52,315 bases of DNA from Anaerolineae bacterium (lineage in GTDB: Bacteria; Chloroflexota; Anaerolineae; Aggregatilineales; Phototrophicaceae), in assembly GCA_030950085.1 (NCBI GenBank), contig JAUZRW010000128.1, positions 1 to 52,315 on the forward strand, written 5' to 3'. Below the pieces are notes generated by a model that was not told where the DNA came from, searched no databases, and saw only the letters and a list, made by a program, of their open reading frames with translations. This document shows, piece after piece, positions 10,360 through 18,990 of this stretch (positions within the stretch are counted from its first letter, which is position 1; each line of letters starts with the position of its first letter). The translations under genes were made by a program, and so were the position numbers.

Positions 10360-10776
10360 TCATGTCGGCTTAACCACGCCAATAATCAACAAAATGTTGG
10401 CATAGATGCGTTGTTCCCCTGATGCAATAACCAGCGCAACATCATCGCCCTTGCACAAATCATAAAACGGAAAGCGCTTATGAGATTGCAATTCTATATC
10501 GGGCAACATCGCAGCAAACTCTTGATGGATAGGCACAGCGCCATTATCTGCGACCATGACATGGGCAGCTTCAATGGGAATTGCCGTCAACAATGGTTTC
10601 AGTATATCCGTCACGCTCAAAAGACCGGGGGCAAGATTCAAATAAACGCGCTCTGCTGCCGGATTCGCACGGCTAATAAATGGATAATTTCCATCGGCAA
10701 TCAAAATGCCGCTACCATGTCCAGCACTGCCAAGTACCTTCAAAATACTAGGATGAATCAAATCACCTCTTAACAT
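10360..10776 (-). CDS. RbsD/FucU family sugar mutarotase (pyranase)
   Basis: The protein of about 138 residues begins MLRGDLIHPSIL and has the family core LGSAGHGSGILIADGNYP, whose His is the expected catalytic residue, and a C-terminal RIYANILLIIGVV. RbsD and FucU interconvert ring forms of D-ribose or L-fucose after uptake. I chose the ATG at 10776 because AAAGGG lies 5 bases upstream; a GTG six bases earlier (10782) is possible. The gene is last in the ABC-transporter run, 15-21 bases after the permease stop, which points to one operon. The sugar cannot be told from the sequence. Confidence 0.84.
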   Translation of the reverse strand: MLRGDLIHPSILKVLGSAGHGSGILIADGNYPFISRANPAAERVYLNLAPGLLSVTDILKPLLTAIPIEAAHVMVADNGAVPIHQEFAAMLPDIELQSHKRFPFYDLCKGDDVALVIASGEQRIYANILLIIGVVKPT

Positions 10777-10797
10777 CAACACCCTTTCTAAATAGAG

Positions 10798-11679
10798 CTA
10801 GCCTTTGACAGCGCCCATTGTCAAACCGCGAACAATAAAGCGTTGTACCATCAAGGACAAAATTACTGGTAAGGTGACAGCAATCACCATCCGCGTCGTC
10901 ACAAAGTTAAACATAATCCCACGCACAGAATCAGACCCAGCAACCAACATCGGGTACGGTTTCCAATCACGATTTGCCAATACACTTGCAAACAAAAATT
11001 CATTCCAAGAAAAAGCAAAGCAAATCAATGTTGACGCAACCAAAGCCGGTGTTGATAACGGTAATGCAATCCGCCAGAACACGGTGAATTCATTTGCGCC
11101 ATCAACTAAGGCAGATTCACGCAATTCTGCGGGAAACTCTGCAAAATGGTCACGCATAATTAACACCGCAAAGGGCAAGGTGAATGTCGCATTGACAATA
11201 ATCATACCGGGTAATGTATCTAGCAATTTGAGTTCTTTGAAGAGTAGCACAAATGGGATAACCGTTGCGACAGGTGGCAAAAAGCGTTGCGATAAAAACC
11301 ACGAGACAAGATTCTTATTACCGACACCGTATTTGAAGCGTGCCAGCCCATAGCCAGAAAGTGTCCCTAATATTGTGGCAACCAATGTTGCACCCAAGGC
11401 AATCAACGCGCTATTTCTCAGTGCCTTGAATGTGGCATCGCCGCCACCGCCGCCAAATTCTTGCTGCCAATTGAGCAGTGTGGGTTCGTATTGTACCCAA
11501 GGAATAACCGTCCCATCAGTCGAGTCAATTTGCTTTTTGAATGACGTTGTTATCGCAAACAAGAAAGGCCAAAGTGCCATAAACGTCGCAACCAAAGCAA
11601 GGAAAATGATAAACGTCTGTCCACTTTTAACTTGACTTCGCTGACTAGGCGCTTCAGAAACTTGACTTATCGTAGCCAT
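10798..11679 (-). CDS. Carbohydrate ABC transporter permease (MalG type)
   Basis: The 293-residue protein has six predicted hydrophobic segments and the cytoplasmic EAA loop ESALVDGANEFTVFWRIALP (about 186-205), which docks with the ATPase subunit. The C-terminal ending GLTMGAVKG is typical of MalG-like permeases. It forms a heterodimer with the permease encoded 20 bases upstream. No ATP-binding subunit gene is present in the operon, so a shared MsiK/MalK-type ATPase encoded elsewhere must energise it. This arrangement is common in Chloroflexota and Actinobacteria. A good RBS (AGGGAAAGG) precedes the start. Confidence 0.92.
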   Translation of the reverse strand: MATISQVSEAPSQRSQVKSGQTFIIFLALVATFMALWPFLFAITTSFKKQIDSTDGTVIPWVQYEPTLLNWQQEFGGGGGDATFKALRNSALIALGATLVATILGTLSGYGLARFKYGVGNKNLVSWFLSQRFLPPVATVIPFVLLFKELKLLDTLPGMIIVNATFTLPFAVLIMRDHFAEFPAELRESALVDGANEFTVFWRIALPLSTPALVASTLICFAFSWNEFLFASVLANRDWKPYPMLVAGSDSVRGIMFNFVTTRMVIAVTLPVILSLMVQRFIVRGLTMGAVKG

Positions 11680-11699
11680 GATTAATTTGCCTTTCCCTC

Positions 11700-12578
11700 T
11701 TACTCAAACCGCGCACTGACACGCGAGAAATAAAACGCTGAGATAATGATTGCGACAATGACCATCAAATAAGCTAATGCAGAGGCTTCGCCCAGTTGAA
11801 AACTGCCTACTAAGCCTTTTTCATAGGTGTAATAACTGTAAGTTTGTGTCACTTGACCGGGTCCGCCGCGTGTCAAACTAAAAGGAATATCAATCGCTTT
11901 GAAAGTCTCAACTAATCGTAGCAGTGCGACTGTCCCAAGTGCCGGAGCAATAAGTGGGAAGGTGATATGGCGAAACAAAAGCCAATTGGATTTCGTATCT
12001 AACCGTGCTGATTCAAAAAGGTCTTCAGGGATACCTTGCATAGCCGCCAGCACAACAATAAAAACGAAGGGAGTCCATTGCCACACATCCGTGAATAAAA
12101 CAGCGAACCGTGCGCCCCAAGGAGAAATAAACCAATTGACTCGTGGCAAGCCTAATCCTTGTAAAATGTTGTTCACGGGTCCCGATGTCTCATTGAAGAT
12201 GACCACCCCCAAAAAGCCCAAGGCAATTGGCGCGGCAAATAATGGCATCGTGATAATAGCTCGCATCTGCTTCACAAATGGAATATCATGGTTGAATATC
12301 CACGCGATAAACGTACCCGCCAGTAAGGTCATCGACGTACTACCCACCGCGAGAAACGCCGTGAAACCCGCCGTACTGAGCGCCTTATCATCGCCACCGT
12401 CGCCGTCTAACCCCAAAATTTCCGAATAATTATCAAAACCGATGAACTCTGCCTCACGCCCAAGACGAAAATCTGTTAGACCCAAGTAAAATGAGTATCC
12501 AAGCGGAAATAAGGTGAATAAGAGTATCCATATGACACCCGGCATTAAAAAGGCGTATTTGGCTCTGTTGTTTCGCAT
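11700..12578 (-). CDS. Carbohydrate ABC transporter permease (MalF type)
   Basis: The 292-residue inner-membrane protein starts with a short basic segment and a first membrane helix (about 9-31). Its EAA loop reads ESARLDTKSNWLLFRHITFP (about 190-209). Near the C-terminus, LTRGGPGQVTQTYSYYTYEKG is the strongly conserved MalF-type periplasmic-loop sequence. It pairs with the following permease and receives sugar from the binding protein encoded 143 bases upstream. AGGA precedes the ATG. Confidence 0.92.
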   Translation of the reverse strand: MRNNRAKYAFLMPGVIWILLFTLFPLGYSFYLGLTDFRLGREAEFIGFDNYSEILGLDGDGGDDKALSTAGFTAFLAVGSTSMTLLAGTFIAWIFNHDIPFVKQMRAIITMPLFAAPIALGFLGVVIFNETSGPVNNILQGLGLPRVNWFISPWGARFAVLFTDVWQWTPFVFIVVLAAMQGIPEDLFESARLDTKSNWLLFRHITFPLIAPALGTVALLRLVETFKAIDIPFSLTRGGPGQVTQTYSYYTYEKGLVGSFQLGEASALAYLMVIVAIIISAFYFSRVSARFE

Positions 12579-12631
12579 TTAGATTTCCTATAAAAAGAAT
12601 TTTAACTAGGGAGTATTCTTAAGTTTATGTA

Positions 12632-12657
12632 GAGAGGCGATACCTGTACCGCCTCTC
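12632..12657. other. Stem-loop between binding-protein and permease genes
   Basis: GAGAGGCG (12632-12639) and CGCCTCTC (12650-12657) are a perfect 8-bp inverted repeat with a 10-base loop, in the 143-base gap after the solute-binding-protein stop. Hairpins here are known in sugar ABC operons to stabilise the abundant binding-protein mRNA and lower permease expression. That role is inferred. Confidence 0.55.
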
Positions 12658-12721
12658 ACAATTTCACAAAGCAATTCCTGAATACTTAGCACCCACCAAG
12701 TATCCAGAAATACTCTCCGAA

Positions 12722-14389
12722 CTACGGATTATAACCAATTGAAGCCTGATAGATTGCGAGTTGGCTATCGACATCCAAATCATCTGTAATCTCAGCCCAA
12801 TCTGCTGCTGTTGCATCAAGAGCCTCCTGTGCGGTACTTTGACCTGTCATAGCCTCAGACAGACGAATATCCAGTGTTTCCTGAATATATTCTAACGTAC
12901 CGGGAATCCGCAGATAGGTCAGGTATGTTGTCTTATCGTAGACATTAGCACCATAAGAATTGATATAGCGTTCCATGTCGCCTGCGTCAAAACCAACAGC
13001 CGTGTAATCTTCCGACGTTGCATTACCACGCGGGCTATAAAGCTGATAGGTGCAGCAGGGGTCAATACCTTGCCAACCCGTAGTCGCGTTGTAGAAGTTA
13101 ATGGAAGGATTAGCGAGCAGTGCCATGAAGAAATAGGTCAATTCGGGTTCTTCAGTGAAGGTTGACATAGTAGGATGCCATGAACCACCTGTCGTATTAC
13201 CGACACAGTTCGGATTCTCAGTGTCAACAACAAATTCGCCAATTTCGCGGTCATACCATTCTGATGAACACGGAATCACTGACGCGCCTAAGTTACCTTT
13301 GATTGAAGAACGATTGACATCTTGTGAGAGTGAACCGACATCGCCCCATGAGAAGGTTGCAATCGCATTACCACCCAAGAAGTTATCCCAAGCATCGCCT
13401 AGTTGCCAACCGAATTGGGCTTCTTGCCCAGTTGCGGCTAGTTCTTGCAAGAATTCTAGCGCCCGTACATGACCCGGTTCATTGATAAGTGGGGTCATAT
13501 CGTCGGGGTCAAACCAGAAAACATTGTCATATTTGCTAACAGCCGTTGGGTCATCACCATCAGATGGTGTCACCGCGAAAGAAGCAGCTAATGTCGCATA
13601 ATGGAAGTGACCTTGACCACCGGCAGCGAGATGCAAGCTGATACCGTCATCAGGGTCGCCGTCGCCATTCCAGTCTTTGCCATTGAAGAAGTCTGTAACA
13701 GCCAATAATTCTTGCCATGTGGTAGGCGGATTAGGCATGGGCGAACCGACTTCTTCTTCATAAGCCGCTTGCCAGTCAGGGTCGTTTAAGATGTCATAGC
13801 GATAGTAGAAAAGTTGGGCATCACCGTCCATCTGTGTCCCGTAAGTCTGACCATCCCATTCCAGCAATGCACGAAAAGCAGGTGCGGTATCATCAGGTGA
13901 CCATTGTGGGAAACGCTCATCACCAATCCACTGGTCAATAGGTTGAATCCAGCCATTGCTGACCCAATCACCATATTGCCATGCCGCACCGATAAAGGCA
14001 TCATATGTATATTGCTCTGTCAAGAAGTCGGCAGGAATAGTCGTCCCCAGTTGATTATAGGGAATCTCGACAATTTCCATCTCAGCACCAGTAGCAGCTT
14101 CAAAAGCATTGCGCCAGAAGTAAATCGTACCGGAAATACCGCCACGCGAACCCTGACCGAGTACACCAAAGGTCATCGTCTTACCCTCACCCAACGCACG
14201 TCCATCTGGGATATTAGCATTCATCAGGGCTTGGAAGGCAAGTTCTTGTTCTTGTTCGTTTGCTGCAACATCGGGAATCGGGAATAATTCATCAGCCGTT
14301 TTGCCGAAAAAGGTGTCCTGTGCCGTGACACTCAATGTTCCAAGCATCAGAAGCGAGGCGAGAAGTACAAAAATAATGAGTCGTTTCAT
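12722..14389 (-). CDS. Extracellular sugar-binding protein of ABC transporter (family 1)
   Basis: The 555-residue protein has an N-terminal signal peptide (MKRLIIFVLLASLLMLGTLS, cleavage likely after TAQ near 24) without a lipobox cysteine. The mature part has the two-lobed extracellular solute-binding features, including MEIVEIPYNQLG, LEWDGQTYGTQMDGDAQLFYY and NPPTTWQELLAVTDFF. It is longer than the usual 400-450 residues, and several Asp/Gly-rich loops may be insertions. The start has AAGGAG at good spacing. A palindrome at 14443-14457 and a -10-like TATAAT just upstream suggest a promoter of its own. It binds the sugar taken up by the two downstream permeases; the sugar is unknown. Confidence 0.88.
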   Translation of the reverse strand: MKRLIIFVLLASLLMLGTLSVTAQDTFFGKTADELFPIPDVAANEQEQELAFQALMNANIPDGRALGEGKTMTFGVLGQGSRGGISGTIYFWRNAFEAATGAEMEIVEIPYNQLGTTIPADFLTEQYTYDAFIGAAWQYGDWVSNGWIQPIDQWIGDERFPQWSPDDTAPAFRALLEWDGQTYGTQMDGDAQLFYYRYDILNDPDWQAAYEEEVGSPMPNPPTTWQELLAVTDFFNGKDWNGDGDPDDGISLHLAAGGQGHFHYATLAASFAVTPSDGDDPTAVSKYDNVFWFDPDDMTPLINEPGHVRALEFLQELAATGQEAQFGWQLGDAWDNFLGGNAIATFSWGDVGSLSQDVNRSSIKGNLGASVIPCSSEWYDREIGEFVVDTENPNCVGNTTGGSWHPTMSTFTEEPELTYFFMALLANPSINFYNATTGWQGIDPCCTYQLYSPRGNATSEDYTAVGFDAGDMERYINSYGANVYDKTTYLTYLRIPGTLEYIQETLDIRLSEAMTGQSTAQEALDATAADWAEITDDLDVDSQLAIYQASIGYNP

Positions 14390-14442
14390 CTTAATGTTTC
14401 TCCTTGTGAATTGATTATATTTATAGAACTACTAATTCGTGG

Positions 14443-14457
14443 ATAAGATGGTCTTAT
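14443..14457. promoter_or_regulatory. Palindrome upstream of the binding-protein gene
   Basis: ATAAGA-TGG-TCTTAT is a perfect 6-bp inverted repeat with a 3-base centre, between the LLM gene stop and the binding-protein start (14389). On the minus strand a TATAAT-like -10 follows it. It could be a regulator site or a short hairpin ending the LLM transcript. Confidence 0.35.
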
Positions 14458-14462
14458 AGTGT

Positions 14463-15377
14463 TCACCTCCTTGATTGAAAATTGGGTAATATGTCCTCAA
14501 AAACCAGCCGAGCAATGTCGGGTTGTGGCAATCCTAATATTTCAACCATGAAATACGAGACACCAAAATCGACAAATTCGTTCAGTTGGTCAATGACTTC
14601 TTGAACCGAACCAACAATGGCATTCGCTTTTGTCCTTTTGCCATTGCTGAGAGCTTCTGCCTCAGCAGTCGTATTATGAACAGCCATGCGCCCAAACCAT
14701 GAGAGTTGGATACCATCGGGGTCGCGCCCAATCGTTTCGCAGTGTTGCTTCAAGATATTTGCTCGTTCGCGGTAGCGCGTTAATGGCGTATCTGGCATAT
14801 TCCACATATCAGCAAAACGTGCCGCCAGCATCATTGTTTTCGTGCCACCACCACCGACGAGAATCGGTATCATCGGATTAGGTTTGGGTTCGCAATAAGC
14901 CTCTTTGATGCTGTAATGCTGACCTGCATAAGACACTTTACCCGACTCTTTCCATAATCTGGTCATGATTTCTAACGTATCTTCAAGTTGCGCTACCCGA
15001 ATACTTGGGCGCGGATAAGGATAACCATAGGCATGATATTCATCTTCTTTCCAACCAGCCCCGATACCCATAATGAATCGCCCCTGCGTCAGTGATTGCA
15101 ATGTTGCCGCCATTTTCGCCAATAATGCCGGATTTCTGTAACTTTGACCTAGCACAATTGGGGCTATTTTGAACTGCGGATACTGTGTTGCCAAATATGT
15201 CACAACCGTCCATGCCTCATAGGTCGGCTTATCTGCCCAAAAGAAATGGTCTGTCATCCATAGACTCTCAAAATGTCCATCTAGCAATGGAACGACTGTA
15301 TCCAAGTCTGCTTGCCATTGATTGATATGCCCTTTTTGGGGTCCTGCTGGAACTACGAGACCAAATGAGACAGACAT
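14463..15377 (-). CDS. LLM-class flavin/F420-dependent oxidoreductase
   Basis: The protein of about 304 residues is a luciferase-like monooxygenase (LLM) TIM barrel. It shows FESLWMTDHF, the strand-helix LTQGRFIMGIGAGWKEDEYHAYGY typical of F420-type members, and IPILVGGGGTKTMMLAARFADMWN. I chose the ATG at 15377, with AGAGGGA about 6 bases upstream. A longer reading to 15419 would overlap lacI and lacks this RBS. The gene sits between the repressor and the sugar-binding protein, so it may oxidise the imported sugar or a derivative, but the substrate and the cofactor (F420 or FMNH2) cannot be decided here. Confidence 0.8.
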   Translation of the reverse strand: MSVSFGLVVPAGPQKGHINQWQADLDTVVPLLDGHFESLWMTDHFFWADKPTYEAWTVVTYLATQYPQFKIAPIVLGQSYRNPALLAKMAATLQSLTQGRFIMGIGAGWKEDEYHAYGYPYPRPSIRVAQLEDTLEIMTRLWKESGKVSYAGQHYSIKEAYCEPKPNPMIPILVGGGGTKTMMLAARFADMWNMPDTPLTRYRERANILKQHCETIGRDPDGIQLSWFGRMAVHNTTAEAEALSNGKRTKANAIVGSVQEVIDQLNEFVDFGVSYFMVEILGLPQPDIARLVFEDILPNFQSRR

Positions 15378-15390
15378 TAAATTCCCTCTC

Positions 15391-16398
15391 TTACGATGGT
15401 AAACAACCACAGGACTCACGAATGATGAGTGACGTGGTTAAAAAGATAGATTGGTATGCCATTTTCGGGTTTTTGATACGCTGATAAAGCGTCACAAATG
15501 CTTGTTTGCCCAATTCGTATGTCGGTTGCGAGACCACTGTTAAAGGTGTATACAATTCGGTTGCCCAAGGCATATCATCAAAACCGATGAGCGCGATATC
15601 TTGTGGTATACGGATATTGCTCATTCGTAAAGCACGCATCGCGCCGAGTGTCAACAAGTTATTCGCTGTAAACAACGCATCAGGGGGTGATTCTTGCGCC
15701 ATCAGCCGCTTAGTCGCTTCGTGCGAACTGTCGATTGTATAACCACAGACTTCAACAAGGCTTGAGTCATATTCCACACCATTTGAACGAAGTGCTTTTT
15801 GATAGCCCTGCAAGCGTTCGTATCCTGTTTCAACCTCAGGATAGATAATACCAATCCGACGATATTTATGTTCCAACAAGTGATTTACAGCATGAAAAGC
15901 GCCATTGATATTATCGACTTTCACTCTATCAAAGGACTCATAAGTTAGGCTGCGGTCAATTAAAACAATCGGGATACCGTCAGCTTGTACTTCACGTAAT
16001 ATATCATGATTGTCGTCGTGTGTTGGGACGACAATCAACCCTGAGACGCGCTCGGCTTGCATCACTTGTAGATAATTCTGAATCTTGCTCGAAGCCTCAT
16101 CCGTATTGCACAGAACAAGGTTGACATGCTGTTTATAAGCCTCATCTTCAATTCCGCGAATCACAGAGCCGAAAAAGGGGTTACGAATATCGGAAATGAG
16201 TAAACCGACAACATCTTCGGTCTGTTTCCGTAAACGTCTCGCGGCTCGGTTTGGGTGATAATCGAGGGTACGCACTGCTACCATAACTCGTGCAGCTAAT
16301 TCTGCATCGACAGAGGAATTATTATTGAGGACACGCGAAACAGTCGAACGTGATACATTCGCGTATTGTGCTACATCTTGTATGGTCACTTTACGCAT
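15391..16398 (-). CDS. LacI-family transcriptional repressor
   Basis: The protein of about 335 residues starts MRKVTIQDVAQYANVSRSTV, a textbook LacI helix-turn-helix, followed by the hinge region YHPNRAARRLRK. It continues into a periplasmic-binding-protein-like effector domain with GLLISDIRNPFFGSVIRGIE and the C-terminal GFDDMPWA motif. The ATG at 16398 is preferred over an upstream TTG at 16416. A LacI-type palindrome at 16430-16447 sits just downstream of a consensus promoter facing this gene, so it very likely represses itself and probably the sugar operon it heads. Confidence 0.93.
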   Translation of the reverse strand: MRKVTIQDVAQYANVSRSTVSRVLNNNSSVDAELAARVMVAVRTLDYHPNRAARRLRKQTEDVVGLLISDIRNPFFGSVIRGIEDEAYKQHVNLVLCNTDEASSKIQNYLQVMQAERVSGLIVVPTHDDNHDILREVQADGIPIVLIDRSLTYESFDRVKVDNINGAFHAVNHLLEHKYRRIGIIYPEVETGYERLQGYQKALRSNGVEYDSSLVEVCGYTIDSSHEATKRLMAQESPPDALFTANNLLTLGAMRALRMSNIRIPQDIALIGFDDMPWATELYTPLTVVSQPTYELGKQAFVTLYQRIKNPKMAYQSIFLTTSLIIRESCGCLPS

Positions 16399-16429
16399 CT
16401 TAAAGGTATATAACAATCAATATTTTTAC

Positions 16430-16483
16430 TGAGAAATCGTTTTCTCATACCAAAAGAATACAATAAAATAACAATTGTGTCAA
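16430..16483 (-). promoter_or_regulatory. lacI promoter with LacI-type operator
   Basis: On the minus strand a -35 TTGACA (16478-16483) and a -10 TATTCT (16455-16460) are separated by exactly 17 bases. Directly downstream, 16430-16447 reads TGAGAAATCGTTTTCTCA, an imperfect palindrome centred on CG, as expected for a LacI-family site. It would overlap the start of transcription, so bound repressor would block the promoter. Confidence 0.75.
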
Positions 16484-16563
16484 TATATCCAACAAAACGG
16501 CATTCTTTAAGGTAGATAAATTAATGACAAATCAAAGGCTATTTAAGACTTCTATCGTGTCAG

Positions 16564-17478
16564 CTATTCAGTACGAGTCCGCATCAATGTTTCGACCTGT
16601 GTTTTATCTGGAATACCTTGTCTGCCGCCAGCATGTGTAGCACTGAGAGCCGCCGCAGCCGATGCAAATTTAATGCGCCTATCGACATCCCAGCCACAAT
16701 GTAATGCCGCCGCATAAGCCCCATGAAAAACATCACCACAACCGGTTGTATCAACAACTTTCACCTTGAAAGCCGATTGATGCTTGATACCTTCACCACC
16801 AACATAATACCAACAACCGTCTGCCCCACTTGTCAATACGACAATATGACGCTGTTCATGCCATAACAATTTTGCCGCTTCTAATGGGTCATTGACTCCT
16901 GTGGCGCGATACGCATAGTGTTCAGGGACAATGAGATGGTCAATTTCGGTAGCCTGTGCCAATGAAGAACTTCGTTCAAAATCAGCGATAACAGGGATGC
17001 CGAATTGTTGTGCGATGCCTGCAATCTGAGTGATATCTCCGTTGACAGTATCATCAATCATCAAAATACCTGTAGCACGAATCGTTGCCTCATCGGGCAA
17101 ATCATCGCGAGTCAGCCTGCGCGAGTCTTGATTGTACAAGATTGTTCGAGAATGATGTTGGCTATCGACGATAATATAGGCATGAATAGGAAATGTGTCG
17201 GGGAGTACGGTAACGGGTGTCGTATCAACCCCTTCACGACGTAAATCTGCTGTAATCCACTTTGATTCATCATCATGCCCTAAAACGCCAGCAAATGCCG
17301 CTCGCAAACCAAGTCGATGTGCCGCGACTAACGCCGTTGCCACCAAGCCGCCGCCATGCCGTTCGACTCGCTCGACCTTCATTTTTGTATCTTCTTTGGG
17401 ATAATCCGCAACGAAGAGCAAATCATCAATTGCCGCCGCACCGATACCCAATACATCCCATTTTTTATCCACTGGCAC
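16564..17478 (-). CDS. PfkB/ribokinase-family carbohydrate kinase
   Basis: The 304-residue sugar kinase has the N-terminal PfkB pattern (GIGAAAIDDLLFVADYP), the region ERHGGGLVATALVAAHRLGL, and the C-terminal signature DTTGCGDVFHGAYAAAL, whose GCGD forms the anion hole and catalytic Asp. The start is GTG; a second GTG at 17472 has better RBS spacing (AGGTG). It lies beside the ABC sugar operon and opposite the epimerase gene, so it probably phosphorylates the imported sugar or its isomer before cleavage by the aldolase at 18991. The substrate is not readable. Confidence 0.88.
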   Translation of the reverse strand: MPVDKKWDVLGIGAAAIDDLLFVADYPKEDTKMKVERVERHGGGLVATALVAAHRLGLRAAFAGVLGHDDESKWITADLRREGVDTTPVTVLPDTFPIHAYIIVDSQHHSRTILYNQDSRRLTRDDLPDEATIRATGILMIDDTVNGDITQIAGIAQQFGIPVIADFERSSSLAQATEIDHLIVPEHYAYRATGVNDPLEAAKLLWHEQRHIVVLTSGADGCWYYVGGEGIKHQSAFKVKVVDTTGCGDVFHGAYAAALHCGWDVDRRIKFASAAAALSATHAGGRQGIPDKTQVETLMRTRTE

Positions 17479-17669
17479 ACCTATTTTTTAACCATCATGA
17501 ACATCTATATTATCCAAAATTCAGCTTATGACCACTCATTTATAGCACCATGAAAATAGTCAGGGGATTGTTTTGATGCTGATTTTCTGGCAGGATGGCT
17601 CAATAAGCGATAATAGATGTAGAAAAAATAGCAATAATCGGTGAGTTTATGGCAAAGAAGGCATAAACA

Positions 17670-18725
17670 ATGGCAAAAGATTGGTTGAATCACGACCTCA
17701 TCAACAAACATAGTCTCGATATGCGGCAGTTCATCGACTTCCGCGAATCAACACTGCCCAATGGGATGCGAATCATTGATGCTTACAATAGTAGCGGTCT
17801 CACATTCACAATTTTGCCCGATAGAGGCATGGATATCTGGACAGCGCATTATAACGGAATGCCTCTGACATGGATTAGTTCGGGGTCGCCGCATCCGCCG
17901 GATTATGGTCAAAGTTGGTTGAGTCTGTTTAATGGTGGCTTACTGACAACTTGTGGTCTTACCCATGTTGGCGCACCCGAAGACGGACGTGATATTCATG
18001 GGAATTACACACGCCAACGGGCGACGGCTGTTTCATCAGACATGAAAAACCAAGTGATGCGCTTAAAAAGCACACTGCATCAATCACGTTTATTTGGTGA
18101 ACAATTTGAAGTTACGCGCACCTATACCCTCAATCTTGGCAAAACAGCGATTCATGTTTCCGATGAAATCACTAATATTGGCGATGAACCGACTCCCTTT
18201 ATGTTGCTCTATCATTGTAATGTGGGCTATCCTCTCGTGCGCGAAGGAACAGAATTGCTTGTTGCGAGTGATATCTATCCACGAGATGACGATGCCCTAT
18301 CAGGTGTAGAAACATGGCAAACCTATGAAGGCGCTTCGGTTGGCTATCCCGAACAAGTCTTTTTTCATCATGCAAAACAAGATAATACACATACAGCACA
18401 AGCGGCTTTGTTCAATGAAGATATCGGATTAAAGTTCGCTTGGAAAACCGATACTTTACCGTATCTAACCCAGTGGAAAAACACACGGCAAGGGATTTAC
18501 GTTTGTGGGATTGAACCCGGTAATTGCATCCCAGAAGGTCAAAATGCCGCCCGTGAGTCAGGGCGATTGGTGATGCTACAACCGAACGAAACACAAAGTT
18601 TTGACCTGACAATAGAAGTTTTAGATGGTGCGGAAGCGATTCAACAATGTCGCGCCGCTATTGAACGCTTACAAACAGACGGTACGCCTGTCGCAGATTG
18701 CAACCTCGCAGGTTATGAACATTAA
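17670..18725 (+). CDS. DUF4432 family aldose 1-epimerase-like protein
   Basis: The 351-residue protein has DUF4432/galactose-mutarotase-like features: GLTFTILPDRGMDIW (about 44-58), SLFNGGLLTTCGLTHVGAPEDG and DEPTPFMLLYHCNVGYPL. The family is a beta-sandwich thought to act as sugar mutarotases or epimerases. The RBS AAGAAGG is 9 bases before the ATG. It is divergent from the PfkB kinase with a 191-base shared upstream region and is followed on the same strand by the aldolase gene, so the three probably belong to one sugar route. Confidence 0.82.
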   Translation: MAKDWLNHDLINKHSLDMRQFIDFRESTLPNGMRIIDAYNSSGLTFTILPDRGMDIWTAHYNGMPLTWISSGSPHPPDYGQSWLSLFNGGLLTTCGLTHVGAPEDGRDIHGNYTRQRATAVSSDMKNQVMRLKSTLHQSRLFGEQFEVTRTYTLNLGKTAIHVSDEITNIGDEPTPFMLLYHCNVGYPLVREGTELLVASDIYPRDDDALSGVETWQTYEGASVGYPEQVFFHHAKQDNTHTAQAALFNEDIGLKFAWKTDTLPYLTQWKNTRQGIYVCGIEPGNCIPEGQNAARESGRLVMLQPNETQSFDLTIEVLDGAEAIQQCRAAIERLQTDGTPVADCNLAGYEH

Positions 18726-18758
18726 ATGTGGAGTCCCAAAAGTTTTTAGAATTCTGTC

Positions 18759-18786
18759 GTAAGGGCAGAACGCGCTATGCCCCTAC
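18759..18786. repeat. GTAAGGGC-type palindrome, copy 2
   Basis: This 28-base element begins GTAAGGGCA and ends TGCCCCTAC, the same length and ends as the element at 6681-6708, with a different centre. It is in the 265-base gap between the epimerase and aldolase genes. The same gap also holds a stretch rich in CGCAA/TTGCG words (18860-18955) that I could not resolve into a defined repeat. Confidence 0.5.
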
Positions 18787-18990
18787 AAAACCGAGATTTT
18801 ATTGCCAATTACTTTCCAGATTCTATAAAAGTAACATCTGATAAAAACTTAGAGAAAAGATGAACCGCAACGCGCAAAAAACGCAAAGAATCCTATTCAA
18901 ATGACACTCTGCGTCTCTGATTCTCCGTTTCTCTGTGTTACGCTTTTTTTGCCATTGGTATACGACAAATAGGAGTAAATTAAAAACGCT

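Noticed and set aside
15378-15419. LLM gene start at 15419 overlapping lacI
   Set aside because: The 14 extra residues are basic and unlike the family start; the ATG at 15377 has a clear RBS.
18860-18955. Stretch rich in CGCAA and CTCTG words as a defined MITE
   Set aside because: The arms are only loosely complementary and no target duplication is visible, so I do not call an element.
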